This document shows positions 18,935-29,469 of a stretch of DNA of 32,026 nt, piece by piece (within the stretch, counting starts at the first letter, position 1; each line of letters opens with the position of its first letter). Source of the stretch: Stagonosporopsis chrysanthemi (lineage: Eukaryota > Ascomycota > Dothideomycetes > Pleosporales > Didymellaceae); assembly GCA_022560025.1 (NCBI GenBank), contig JAFISE010000265.1, positions 1 through 32,026 of the forward strand, in the 5' to 3' direction. The position numbers and the translations under genes are program-made. The notes beneath the pieces are model-generated. The model searched no databases and was not told where the DNA came from. It saw only the letters and a program-made list of their open reading frames with translations.

Positions 18935-20955
18935 CTAACGGTAGGTCACGTCACTTTCCCATGACCGCAGAATGCAGAATGCCCCTCGCTGCTTCTGTCC
19001 CTTTCCTTCTATAGTATCCAATCTAAAACCTGACCCGGTCTGACGATAAGCCTTGAGAAGCGAAATGAGTATGGAGAGCAAGCTAGGGGTCGATGCTTCT
19101 GACGCCTCTGCAGGTGTCAATTTACGAAGACGAAGAGCTTGAATGATAAGGCTATTTGACGGTGTGACTAAGAATTGAACTCCTCCTACTACTAGGTGTA
19201 CCATAGCTAGAACAGGTTCCATGATTATGGAGACGAGTCTTAGGTGTCAGCCGGTTGGACCATACGACGGGCCGTTGGCAATGTTGAACTCCAGGTTTTT
19301 GCAGACTCGCCATAAATTTCCCATCCAAGACGAATGTTTCCCATTGACAAATGCGGCAGACCAGACGTTCCCCGATTGCACAACCCATCACGAATGCCTA
19401 TGTTTTCCGATGTCGGAAAGCCCATTAACGAACGAAGTTTACGCAATGGCATGCCTACTGTCCCATTGCCATCGGCGTGCATTTCGATCTCGAGATCTTG
19501 GGAGGCTTCATGGCCCCAAATTTGGTTGTTCGAGAAACTAGGACACACGGATTGAATGAAAATCGGACTCTCTGCTGCAGACATTCTTGAAATGTCGTGA
19601 GCGCGAATTTCAAACTCTATCCAAGGTTGACCACTCGGAACCCGCAAGTCGGAATAATCGGATGACAAGCCGGATGAGAGAAGTGCGCGCGCCACGATAA
19701 AGGATGTGCAAAGACACAGTTGGTTTGGGTGACAAGCTAAAACAGAGTACGCCAGATCGGAGCGTGACATCGTATAGTCAACTGGTATTGTAGCAGTCCT
19801 TGCTGAGCAGAGACGTAGTAGGGAGAACACACGATCCCTTGGATCTGCACATTCCTTGTCACGGAACGAATTTAGCAACACAAAGAGGCTGGGCCTAAAT
19901 CGAAATTTAAAACGCATATCTTCGTAGCCCTTGTAGTGTCCGCTCATGAGCCTGATGGAGGGACAAAAGTCCGAAGAGTCCCAAAAATAGCGTCTTATTC
20001 GGGCGATGTCGTCTTGATTGCAAGGATATGTGTACAGCCAAAAGGTAAGTTTCCTTGCTAAGAAAAACTCTTGTACAACCCATGCTCGTTTCCAGTAAGG
20101 GTTTCCAAAGATATAGTCGCCCAGATCTAGCCTTGCGCTGGTAATGAATTCCGACGGACTGGAGTATGCTCTAAGTAGTCGTATCTGCCAATTGTGCATG
20201 ATCTCTTCAAAATATGCAGTTCGACTTGGTTCAGATCCTGATGCCATTGGATCAGACAATATGTTACCTGGTTTCAACAGAGGCGCCACGCCGAGCCAAA
20301 CGTGGACAGAGGTAGCGCATGAGTATATCTCGCCCATTTGTCTGACTTGATGATTTCTCTCTCCGAGGTTTAGTTGGTCAATGCAAAGGGCGTCTATCCA
20401 GAATGGCGTTGACAAATCGAACCGTTCCAGATGCCAGTTGGTCCGGGTAGCATTATGACGGGCCACCCAGAGAAAGTTGAAAAGATTTTCCCGAATAAGC
20501 AGTGGGCAGCTGTTCATCAAGATTACGCGGTCTCTCAGAACCCTCGGTGCTCTAGGATGATATTTGTTCTTGAATGGATCCCAAACATATGACAGACATA
20601 CATATAAATCATTTATAGACCCATGCGAAATCCTACATTGGATGAGCCCTTCCGACGATAGCTCAGGCAGGAGGTGTACAAGGCGGATGGCAGATTGATT
20701 GTGATCGAGTGGTTGGTATTGGAATTTGACAGGTGGATTACGCATGATCTCGTCCAAGGCGGGCACTTTGCGAGGAGTGCGATAGTTGAAATCCACAGAT
20801 GCACGGTAGGCGTCGAACCAGGGTTGAGCTTTCTCCCGCAGATACATCAACTTCAAATACTTTGCTGCGCTTGCTGGTGAGCGCTTCCGGGTGCGTAATG
20901 TAGAACGTTTCGTCGAGCGATGGCCATGGTGCAGAGAAAGCGTGCCCAGCTGCAT
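18935..20955 (-). CDS. HET-domain (heterokaryon incompatibility) protein, two exons
   Basis: Exons 20955-19266 and 19206-18935 (minus) are joined across a 59-bp intron (19207-19265; donor GTATGG, branch CTGAC, acceptor TTCTAG), giving 653 residues. The HET domain runs from about residue 117 and shows YVCLSYVW (118-125), FWIDALCIDQ (185-194), RNHQVRQMGEIYSCA (200-214), YWKRAWVVQEF and later DPRDRVFSLL. The second exon supplies a C-terminus (QFLVTPSN...QALRL...GAFCIL) that fits the end of this family. HET proteins trigger a death response when genetically different hyphae fuse; many paralogues have no known role. The first 60 or so residues are uncertain: another frame, open from an ATG at 21055, runs alongside and reads as plausible protein until about 20870, so an unseen exon or a frameshift is possible. 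Confidence 0.85.
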
Positions 20956-21827
20956 CACTCGTAATAGGCAGTAAAGAGTGTATGAGGACAGCTACTTCTC
21001 GGTCACGAGCTGATAAGCGTTGTATGCACTTCGCTTCCACCTTATCAGCAAGCATTCACACACGCAAATCACTGTGCACCAACCTTAGAGGTAGACTCCT
21101 AAACTACAGTCGTGAAGATATGCTATCAGCCAGTGGTTTAGCGGTCGTAAATAGTGTGCATCAGGCTGGCAGCAAAGCAGCGCGTTGGTTGACGATGGCC
21201 GAGAGCCTGTACGAGAAATGACTGAATCGAAGGTGAACTGTGAACGGAGTATCATGACACTGCAAAATTGCGCGACTGAGGAATGTCAAGGAGAATAATG
21301 TTTGGAAGTTGAGGGAAGGAGCCATTGTGCTCCTGCCCGACCGGTGAGGGGAGCGGGCATCAGGCTAACAGCACAACAAGGCTGTGCAGCTGCGCGCATG
21401 AACATGGTTCTGCAAGTGCATCTTGTCCAAAACTTTGGATAGCAGCACGCGCAAGGTAGCAAACACTGATGAGTGTCTGAACATGGTGATGATGAGCGAG
21501 GTAGATATGTTGTGTATTGCGGGTGTGTTGGTTGTACCATGGTAGACAATTTCGATGTCCTCTCTGCATACGGCTCAGCTCAGATTGCCCATGGCCGCTC
21601 GTGCCGACTGCTTGTTTCCAGCTACCATCACTACTCCCCAGCTTCGTACCGACGCGTGGGCGAGCTGTTGCTTCGTCGGGCGCGCGCGAGCCGGAGCCAC
21701 GAGCTCTGGCTCTGCTTGCCCGACAGCGCCGATGCCATTTGCAAGGACAGATGTCTAGCGCGGGCCAAGTATGGAGCAGCGACACTCGTGATGTGTGTGG
21801 TGTGTGATCTTCTCGCCGTGTGCGACC
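20956..21827. other. Intergenic region between HET and release-factor genes
   Basis: About 870 bp. Several overlapping short frames occur on both strands but none has a recognisable domain. It holds the HET promoter and the 3' end of the release-factor gene. Confidence 0.5.
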
Positions 21828-22385
21828 TCAACCAGCTTTATCTTCACCCTTGTGTTTGTCATTCGCGTCTGCCATCTCGCCAGCCCGCTCGATCTGATTC
21901 TCAGTGACCTCCTCAAGCTCCTCAACACCGTCCTCAACACCCTCTTCAACCTCCTCACCCTCCTTCCCAGCCTCCAACGCACGATACTTCCTCCGACTCT
22001 TCTTCGCCGCGCTCTTCTTCTTCTTACTAATCTCCCTCCCCTTCACCCTCGTCCTGGCCTCATCCCCCAGCTCCAGCTCCTCGAGCCGATCCTGCAGCAA
22101 CTTCCGCGCAGTCTTCCTGTTCTGCGCCCGGCTGCGTGTGTCCTGGTACTTGACCACGATGCCCGTGGGGATGTGCTTGAGCTGCACGGCCGAGGAAGTT
22201 TTGTTGATTTTCTGCCCGCCTGGCCCGGAGCCTTTGAGAAAGTTCTCGATGATTTCGGATTCGGGGATGACGCGCCGGGGAGGGAGGGGTTTGGAGAGCA
22301 GGGATGGGGTCGTGTGGAGGTGCTGGCGGAGGGGGGGTGGGAGGAGGGTTGCGCGCGGGCGCAGGAGCGCGGAGGGGAGTCGCAT
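21828..22385 (-). CDS. Mitochondrial class I release-factor-like protein (GGQ domain; MTRFR/C12orf65 type)
   Basis: The 185-residue frame begins with a basic, arginine-rich and acid-free leader (1-30), a typical mitochondrial presequence. The RF-1 catalytic domain follows, with SGPGGQKINKTSSAVQL holding the GGQ at 56-58. GIVVKYQDTRSRAQNRKTA comes next and is usual for this family. A lysine-rich helix (about 118-135) ends the domain and may bind the ribosome; an acidic tail closes the protein. There is no codon-recognition domain, so it belongs with the short rescue-type factors (human MTRFR, yeast Rso55) that release peptides from stalled mitoribosomes, not with the stop-codon-reading factors. 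It is divergent from the small SPT subunit gene, with 267 bp between start codons. The domain call is strong and the exact subfamily less so. Confidence 0.9.
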   Translation of the reverse strand: MRLPSALLRPRATLLPPPLRQHLHTTPSLLSKPLPPRRVIPESEIIENFLKGSGPGGQKINKTSSAVQLKHIPTGIVVKYQDTRSRAQNRKTARKLLQDRLEELELGDEARTRVKGREISKKKKSAAKKSRRKYRALEAGKEGEEVEEGVEDGVEELEEVTENQIERAGEMADANDKHKGEDKAG

Positions 22386-22652
22386 TGTCGTGTGGCTATG
22401 TGTACTGTAAACTCAGGAGCGTGGTTTGAGCCATTGTCCAGCAATTGTGTGCCAATGTAGTTGCGACAGCATGAAGAAAGCTGACCCCAACTTTCCCGAA
22501 ATGACGCGCCCAATCCCCTCGCGCCTCTCGCCGGGCTCTTCCGCACCGCCAAAAGCGAAATGACATGACATGACCCTGAACAAAGCCAAACCCATGCCCC
22601 ATATCCACACATATACCCTCACACGCTCTGAAATCCACCCCCTGCCCGTCGC
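22386..22652. promoter_or_regulatory. Short divergent promoter region
   Basis: 267 bp separate the start codons of two divergently transcribed genes, so the promoters must overlap or be very compact. No TATA box was seen. Confidence 0.5.
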
Positions 22653-23214
22653 ATGCCCGACTCCGCCACGCTCGCAACCGCGCTCCTCCTCGCCGCAGCC
22701 GCCGCGCTCCTCGTCTCCGCAATGCTGTACCCGTCCGCAATGCTGCGCTGGTTCCAGCGCAAGCGCTACCAATACGAAGTCACATTCTCGCTGTACATGT
22801 TGACGCCGACGGAGAAATTCATCTTCAGTACGCCCTTTGCCCCGAACTTCCATCTTCCATCCCATCTCCTACCTACAACGATTCGCACCTCCTTTCCCCA
22901 TACCACCCCAACTCGATCCACCACCTCCCACACACCCACCTCCTATACACCCACCCAATCCGCACCACTGCACCTAACACCTCTCACACTAACACGCCGC
23001 AGACTCCGTCCTCTTTCTCCTCCTCAGCCTCCTCATCATCGCCGCGTCGCTGTACCTCCCCGAGCACCTCAGCATAATCGCAAGCCGCATCTTCTACTAC
23101 TACAGCGGGAACGAGAACGCGCACTCGGGCGGTTTGGCGGGGAAGGCTGTTGGCGCTCCGCAGGTGCATGGCGCCGGATTGGCGGGGAACGGGAGGGGGT
23201 ATGTTGAGCCGTAG
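22653..23214 (+). CDS. Small subunit of serine palmitoyltransferase (ssSPT-like), two exons
   Basis: Exons 22653-22827 and 23003-23214 are joined across a 175-bp intron (donor GTACGC, branch CACTAAC, acceptor CGCAG), giving 128 residues. A hydrophobic N-terminal segment (about 7-27) is followed by YQYEVTFSLYMLTPTEKFIF, then, across the splice, a second hydrophobic segment (about 60-78) and YLPEHL. The pattern Y-x-Y...LYML-P-x-E-x-x-x-F-N-S...P-x-H matches ssSPTa/b-type activators. These are short ER membrane proteins that stimulate serine palmitoyltransferase, the first step of sphingolipid synthesis. The tail (95-128) is glycine-rich and looks disordered. Splicing restores the asparagine of the FNS motif, supporting both the intron and the family call. 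Confidence 0.75.
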
Positions 23215-23882
23215 AGAGGTGCATGAGGGATAGGCATGGGAGACCGGGGACTGGGGACTGGGATGAGACGGTGGTGGGGGAGGGAAGGGTCGGTGCGGTA
23301 CCGGTCTGATGATGGGATGGGATGGGATGGGGTGGGGTGGAATGAGGATATGCATGGGATGGCGTTGATATGGCGTTGTTAGGACGAGCTCGGTTTGGGT
23401 TTTGAGCGTGCGGCGTGTAGCTGCGATGGATACTACGTAATTGTAATGATGCAAAGCACAATGCTGACTCGCGTTCTGGTGTGATGCGTGACGGTAGGTT
23501 ATATGTGCTGATAGGTGCCTGATACGAGCATATGCACGACCTCATTAAATTCTGGACGCAGACGGGTTAGATCAGAACAGGCAGTCATAAAGTCGATCAG
23601 ACGTGGCGAGGTTGCACGGTACGTGGTGTCGATAGCATGAATGGACATTGGAAAGAAAGCTATGTACCGCAAGTAGAGTATGTTCGACGAAAAGAACCAG
23701 CAGCTAACACCCAGTGCATATACTGAACATGTCCAGGGGTCCATGCTCGATACGGATGTACAAGTAGAGTAAGAATGTATTGTCATGGCATCGTGAAGGA
23801 AAGTATAGGAGATCGGACAGGACCGAAAGACAGCTCGTACTAGAAGTGACCTAGTGTTTTTCGTTTGAGGCGGATGTAAGTC
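23215..23882. other. Convergent intergenic region with a G-rich repeat
   Basis: It lies between the 3' ends of the ssSPT-like gene and the unassigned minus-strand gene. The first 130 bp are strongly G-rich on the plus strand. A minus-strand ATG frame at 23499-23786 (95 codons) has no family resemblance. Confidence 0.5.
23311..23340 (+). repeat. Pentanucleotide repeat, four GATGG and two GGTGG units
   Basis: Six consecutive 5-bp units lie about 100 bp after the ssSPT-like stop codon, inside G-rich sequence that could form a G-quadruplex in the 3' UTR RNA. Confidence 0.85.
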
Positions 23883-24455
23883 CTAGCCGAAGACAATTTG
23901 AACCGCGTGCTCAAGCGTAGCAGGAGTATAGTCGTCAAGGGTGAGGAGGACCGAGAAGTCGCGCACGGCATGCTCGTGTGCAGCGATCTTAGCACCGTTG
24001 CCTACAATAGCCAAGAGGACAACAGGGACCGACACCATCGAGGTGTCTTTCTCGATCTTGCTCGCAATACTGCGCGCGAAATTGAGTTGCCGCTCAAAGG
24101 CCTCCGGGTTGTGACCGAGCACGTTCTCGGTAGCGCAGATGACAAGAACGACAAGTCCACTCGCAGACAAGAAGTAGGGATGTATTTCGGTCATTCCGAG
24201 GTCCATGCGGAACGGTACGTGGCGTACTGGCCTCGGAAGTGCACGTCCAAGTGGCTCAAAAGGATCCATATCCTTGACCAGTGTCGTCGATGGCGAGTGG
24301 GGCACCACAGGTGTAAAGAGAGTGATGATTTCTGCCTCGTTGAGACTTCGCAAGCGGTTCAGTGTCTGCGGAGGGCATCGAACAAAGCTTGCCTTGCCAG
24401 CAGTTGGCTGCTGCGAGTCGGCTCTCGACGAACGTTTCGATCTGTCTTCACCCAT
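23883..24455 (-). CDS. Unrecognised 190-residue protein
   Basis: I do not recognise this protein. The frame starts at the ATG at 24455-24453 and stays open without introns to a stop at 23883. Residues 1-35 are polar and basic. The middle is proline-containing (PVVPHSPS, DPFEPLGRALPRP), and the second half alternates hydrophobic strands and helices (ASGLVVLVICATENVLG, SVPVVLLAIVGNGAKIA, DFSVLLTLDDY), which looks like a folded alpha/beta domain. No signal peptide or catalytic motif is evident. The frame is also open 56 codons upstream but lacks an ATG there, so an extra 5' exon is possible. A long antisense frame on the plus strand starts only at TTG and is less protein-like. It is divergent from CENP-I, about 1.5 kb away. 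Confidence 0.5.
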   Translation of the reverse strand: MGEDRSKRSSRADSQQPTAGKASFVRCPPQTLNRLRSLNEAEIITLFTPVVPHSPSTTLVKDMDPFEPLGRALPRPVRHVPFRMDLGMTEIHPYFLSASGLVVLVICATENVLGHNPEAFERQLNFARSIASKIEKDTSMVSVPVVLLAIVGNGAKIAAHEHAVRDFSVLLTLDDYTPATLEHAVQIVFG

Positions 24456-25931
24456 GACTAACGTTCCTCTCGAGATCGCGGTAGTCGCTACTCTCCCCAG
24501 TTGATAGATGAAAAAGGACCAAAGAGGCGCTTGGAGGGTTGTGTCGGATTTGTATGAGGTTGCGATGTCCACTGCCTGGCCGATGTTCGGCGCTGATCGC
24601 TCCAAAAGTACTACAAGACGCAAGATAGAGTTTGATAGAGCAGGTAAGCTGAAATTCAGATGGCTGGACTGTAGAGGTAAGCGACGCCTGTTGACTGCTT
24701 GGTGGCGGACGACAGGTCAGATGAACAAGTCAAGTAGGCCGTATCGCCGGACAGAGTTGCGATGCTGCAGTAGAATCAAACCTTGACGGGCGCCCTAAAG
24801 TTATACCTGTCAGTACATCTCCCGTTACGCTCTGTGTGTCACGGCATATGAAAACGAGACTGTAGTACAAGGCATGAGTACGCATGCTCTATGAGAGGTG
24901 AAGGGCAGGTATCGAGTCCACTACTGGCAGTCAGCGAACGGACGACAGCCGTCTCGAGGAAGCCCTGAGCCATCGCTGACACACAACATGAGTAGGCATG
25001 CGGCGTGGGTTACACAGGAGAAGTGGGTGATAGTCTGCAGTGGATATTACTTCGGCCGGTCATGGAACGTTGAGTAAAGCGAAAGTTGTTTTGTTGCGAG
25101 CCGTGACGAAAAGGAAATCCATGAATAGCGTGGCAATTTTGAACGTAACAGGTCAGCTGTGTCGCACTCCAGACAGTGTCGAGAGATCAACCCAGCTGAA
25201 GAAGGTTTCTGCCACTGGAGGTCGAGGACAAGGTCTACTGCTCTCGCCGAGCACCTCCCCACCGGCCCGAGCAGGGATCCTTGAGCTATGAAGCTGCATA
25301 GGTCCAGCCAGTGGCCGGATAGAGATCAGCTGCATCTACCCGCCAGACGCACGGTGTGGTTCGCTTTGCGTGTGGCGCACGGGGGTCAGTACAATTCGAG
25401 CAGGCTATGCAGGACTCTGGTCAAATTGATCGCTGACGGACAAGGTATTCGACCATTCATGAGAGCAGGATGTGCGCGCTAGCCGAGGGTGAATTTCATT
25501 CAATGCTGGCTGTGTAACGTGATATATGCGGCGACGGGCATCTGCAATGCGCACTCTGTATCAAGGCGAATATGCGTGACATATGCAAGATACTGTGCAT
25601 GACTGGCGTATGAACGAGCCGCGACGGGCTAGCCGAGCGCTGTACTCCACAGGAAGCACCAATGCACAAGCAAAACCGTGTGGTGACATCCGCGTACGAT
25701 GAATGCCGATCAGATATCCGATCAAAACGAGAGGCCATAGAGAACGTGGTCTTACGACGAAAGATGAAGATGAGAGAACTGGCGGATTGTTGTTGTCTCG
25801 CTTATTTAGCGTCCCAAACAGGGCAGGCGCAGGCGCGTTGGGTGAAGCTGTAAACACCATGACGACGCGATCAAGCGACCAACCACTTTAGGCCGCGAAC
25901 TTTCTGTAGTCACAGTTGGCGCGATGCGTTC
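24456..25931. other. Long divergent intergenic region upstream of CENP-I
   Basis: About 1.5 kb with several short frames on both strands (for example 25040-25291 plus and 25561-25860 minus), none with a known domain. No repeats or RNA genes were recognised. Confidence 0.5.
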
Positions 25932-25935
25932 ATGA
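25924..25935 (+). promoter_or_regulatory. Three-codon upstream ORF overlapping the CENP-I start
   Basis: The plus strand reads ATG CGT TCA TGA, and its stop overlaps the proposed CENP-I start codon (25932). Scanning ribosomes would meet this minimal frame first if the transcript starts upstream of 25924, which would lower or couple translation of the main frame. Confidence 0.4.
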
Positions 25936-28474
25936 TGCCGTCTATCGCTGGTAAGATTGCTGTTGCTGTGGCTCAGGCACACGAATCTAACAATACGACA
26001 GAGGAACAGCATTCGCTCGACGACGCGCTAGAGTCATTGCATAAGGGCACGTAGCATGCTCAATGCGCATCACAAGAAACGACTGAGCTAACATCGTACT
26101 GCAGCGTCACAAACTCCGGGAAAGCAGCGGACCGTCAAAGTCTCTGATGTCGTCGATGTTATCTGCCGGCACGCGTTTGCCAAAGGGCTCGAAGTGGATG
26201 CTCTGGAGACTGTCGTACATATCGCGGCAAGGAAGACAGAATTGGATCAAGCGAGTGTAACGACGTTGATCAAAAACTTGTATCCTGCGCAGCAAGTATC
26301 CGGGGATGTAATTGTTACCATCGTAGCCGCACTAGGCCAAGGCAAGGGTAAGCCTTCATCTGGCACCCAGGACAGCCTCGTGAAGTGGCTCGGATTGGTG
26401 CACGAGATCATCGAGGATACCAGTATTCTTTCCAGACTCTATGGTGTCCTCTTCGGCATGCTGGACATGATCAGTATCAGGTGTGTTGACACACGAAGTA
26501 TCGCCACCAACTCAAGCTGACCTAGACAGAACATCACTGTGCCATCTGCTATCTCTGATCACACGTAGGAAGCATGTGAAACCATTCAGAATCCAGCAAC
26601 TGTGAGTTCGACCGACTCAACCGGGATACAACTTAGGCTGATCAGCTACGCAGACTTGATCTGTCCCGTGGGGTTGGCAACGAACCGGCCCTTCAAGGCC
26701 TTCTCCGCGTTTACAAGGACTACTACCCTGATATCATCCTCGGAAGTGCTTCCACGAACCGCAAGTCGTTTGCACCGGTAAGTCACCGTCCACGTTGTGT
26801 AATGTCCCACGCAAAGCGGGGATGTCACTTCAAGGCTGCAGCTTCACTTGTTACACCATCGACTAGTACTGACAGCTTAGCAACCTGATGCAGAGTGGCG
26901 AGCTAGGGTGCATGCAATTCATGAAGCTCGTACTGTCGTCGATGACTCCATGACTGAATGCTACAACGGCTTCAAGGTTCTTCGAAGGGGACCAAAGAGG
27001 ACTAAGGCGTCGGTATTGCCTGAAGTCCACACCTATCATGCTACTGAGGTCGGACCCCTGCTGCTTGTGCATGTCTCTGTGTGACTGACATTCGCAGAGC
27101 TCTGTAACTTTGGAGGGTATTGACAACGTCGCGGCCTTCGTGGAGAAGCTCGACATGATAGAGCCTCCTGGCCAGCTCATCTCCTTTCTTACAGATCCGC
27201 TTCTGCAAAAATTTGTGGAATTGAATCCAACTCCGATTGCATCTGCACGAATAGATTTGTGGCTTGCAACGTGCCTTGAAGAGCAAGTTCGTGCTACAGA
27301 TTCTGGCAATGAAGACCCTGCCTTCTTGGCTGAGTTGTTGGACGGCCTTCTGCAATATGCACGATACACCAAAGTATGTGTCGCGGCAATTGAATATGGC
27401 AGCGTACTGATGATGTAGCAGAGTCTGTTATCCCTTGTACCAGCTTTCTTGAAGGACTATCTCACAGTCTGGAACGGCAATGACCATATCGATGCCGTAC
27501 TAGGCCTCAGTGCCTATATCCCAGGGAACTCCTTTGAAGACGTCTACTCGGACTACATATCTCCAGTCGAACGTGTGCTCTTGTCGCATGGCTCGTCGTC
27601 CAGTTCTCATCTAGTCGAGTTTTACACCAGATTGACTGGGCACCGTATCGCTACCCTTGCCCAGCGAGAGCCTGAGCATCGCCAACCTGCCCTCAGCTCA
27701 CCCGAGCAGCAGTTCCTAAGAGACCTGGTTTCGCACTTTGCAACATTATCTACATCTCTGGTCCTGTCAGGCGCAGGTGTTGAAGCCCTCTCTTCTGTTC
27801 TTGCCTATTGGGAGCTACTTTCCACATCCTCCATACCACATGTCATCCCTATCCTGCTCCCGCCGATGCATCTGGTTTACTTTCTGATGCAGAGTACATC
27901 AGCTGAGGTGGTATCTCGAATCTGCGGCATTATTGGAAATTACAAGCAAGCCTTCGATGCGCATACTAAGCCAGTCAAGCACTACTATCCGAGCGAGGTG
28001 ACTGACCCGCTTAATTGGTGTCTGCGCGATGCTTACCATTATTTCTGGATCGCTCGTGGTCTGACAGTCGTGGAACAGAAGGCCGTGGGTATGCATTGCG
28101 ATCCATCACTACGCTCGTCGCTCCAAGACTATCTGAGTGGTCTAGATCGGCAGCATGTCATCGGATATGCTTTCAATCTTTCCAACAACGCATGGCTAGC
28201 GTCAATGTCTGCTACAGCATGGCACGAGCTCCAGAATCGGGAAATCAATCGGGGAGAGTATGATCGACGCAGCGTAAGAAGGCACGCAGGTCCCGTGAGT
28301 CAGCAAAGTTTAGCAGCGCTGAAGGACGGGGGTATCAGTGTGGAGTGGGATGGCCCCAATGGCTACAAAGTATTTGTACTTAACTGGCTGGCCGAGCGGG
28401 GCCTGGGAGGAATCAGGGAGCTGATGTTCTCTACTGTCACAGATCTGCGATCAGGGAAGGGAAACACTTCATAG
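25932..28474 (+). CDS. mis6: CENP-I / Mis6 inner-kinetochore protein, eight exons
   Basis: Exons 25932-25950, 26002-26046, 26105-26480, 26530-26601, 26654-26777, 26881-27048, 27098-27373 and 27419-28474 total 2136 bp, 711 residues, in frame throughout. Typical CENP-I stretches are TPGKQRTVKVSDVVDVICRH, LDQASVTTLIKNLYPA, YGVLFGMLDMISIR, LCHLLSLITRRKHVKPFRIQ, LLRVYKDYYPDIILG, and WDGPNGYKVFVLNWLAERG near the C-terminus. Mis6/Ctf3/CENP-I is a mostly helical subunit of the constitutive centromere network and is needed for CENP-A loading and segregation. The length fits (about 670-760 in known members). Intron 2 (26047-26104) keeps frame only as a GC...AG intron, and intron 6 (27049-27097) uses a GTCGGA donor. 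The first exon is only 19 bp. The N-terminal two exons are less certain than the rest. Confidence 0.88.
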
Positions 28475-29469
28475 AGCAATGGCATCAAATAGAGTTCAGT
28501 ATAGTGAGCATCTGAGACTTGTTATTTTTCTTCTGTCATCGTAACAAGCCTTCGTCAGCTCTTCAGCCTCGCATAGTCGGCAACAGTCCACGGCAAAGCG
28601 GAGGAGACGCCCAACTATGATACCAGAGTCGCGTGCAGCGCGTAACATCAGCCACAAGGAGCAGGTATTATTTTTGGTGTTGAACGTGGATTGGTGGCTT
28701 AGCAACGTCATGCACGTCTCGGTCCCATCCGAAAGCGCCGAGATGCCGTTTTACCCTTTCCCTCCCTTCACACGACATCACTAGAAGCGTGATAGTGTGT
28801 GTTCAGCTGCTACAAACTTAATCCAAGACGCAATACTCAAGAATTAGACTCACGATCAAGCTCACTGCAGATCAGCATTCATCCATCGTCCAACCACCGA
28901 AGTACGATTTCGTGCCCAGACAACAACACACGACCCTGTGCGGTCCAGACCTTTGTGGTTTCCGGGCATCGCCCTTCCTGCGTGTCTCGAAGCAGGAACA
29001 GGCTGTGTGCATATTGTGTGTACGTCCCCGGCATCAGCCACCGGCACGGCTTCCGCCCCTGACCATTGTGTCGAACCAGCGCCGCCGAGCCGCATGACCT
29101 CATACCCAAGGGCGTGCGCCAACACCACGCGTCGTGCACGTCTGGGGAACGAAGAGATTTTGCGTGTGCGGTGGCCGCGCTACGGTTAACGGCAAGGGGC
29201 GAGATGCTTGGTTCGCATCAGCCCAGATACATCGCGCAGGCTGCGGACCCTGCCGTGCACGATGAACGTGGCTGACGTTGTTGCTTGACGTTTGCGTACT
29301 TCGTTGCAAACTTGATGTCAGGGAGTGAAACCCCTGGGTATATAATCTCCTACTTATGAGCGGTGGAATTGGTATCCAGCATCTCACGGAGTCAACACCT
29401 CCAGACAGCCTGCCTTCAAGCACACGCACCCACTCATTGCTCACCTGACCTTGTCAAGGACCAGTCACG
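28475..29469. other. Intergenic region between CENP-I and the MARVEL gene
   Basis: About 1 kb without an assignable gene. A 71-codon minus-strand ATG frame (28496-28711) and overlapping frames at 28860-29140 show no known domain. The last part is the MARVEL gene promoter. Confidence 0.5.
29339..29346 (+). promoter_or_regulatory. TATA box of the MARVEL gene
   Basis: A clean TATATAAT sits about 125 bp before the start codon at 29470. It is followed by CT- and AC-rich sequence like a fungal transcript leader. Confidence 0.6.

Noticed and set aside
21795..22460. 221-codon plus-strand frame
   Set aside because: It is antisense to the GGQ release-factor gene; low-complexity leucine, serine and proline content comes from the reverse of lysine/glutamate-rich codons.
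23898..24461. 187-codon plus-strand frame
   Set aside because: It begins only at TTG and is antisense to the more protein-like 190-residue frame.
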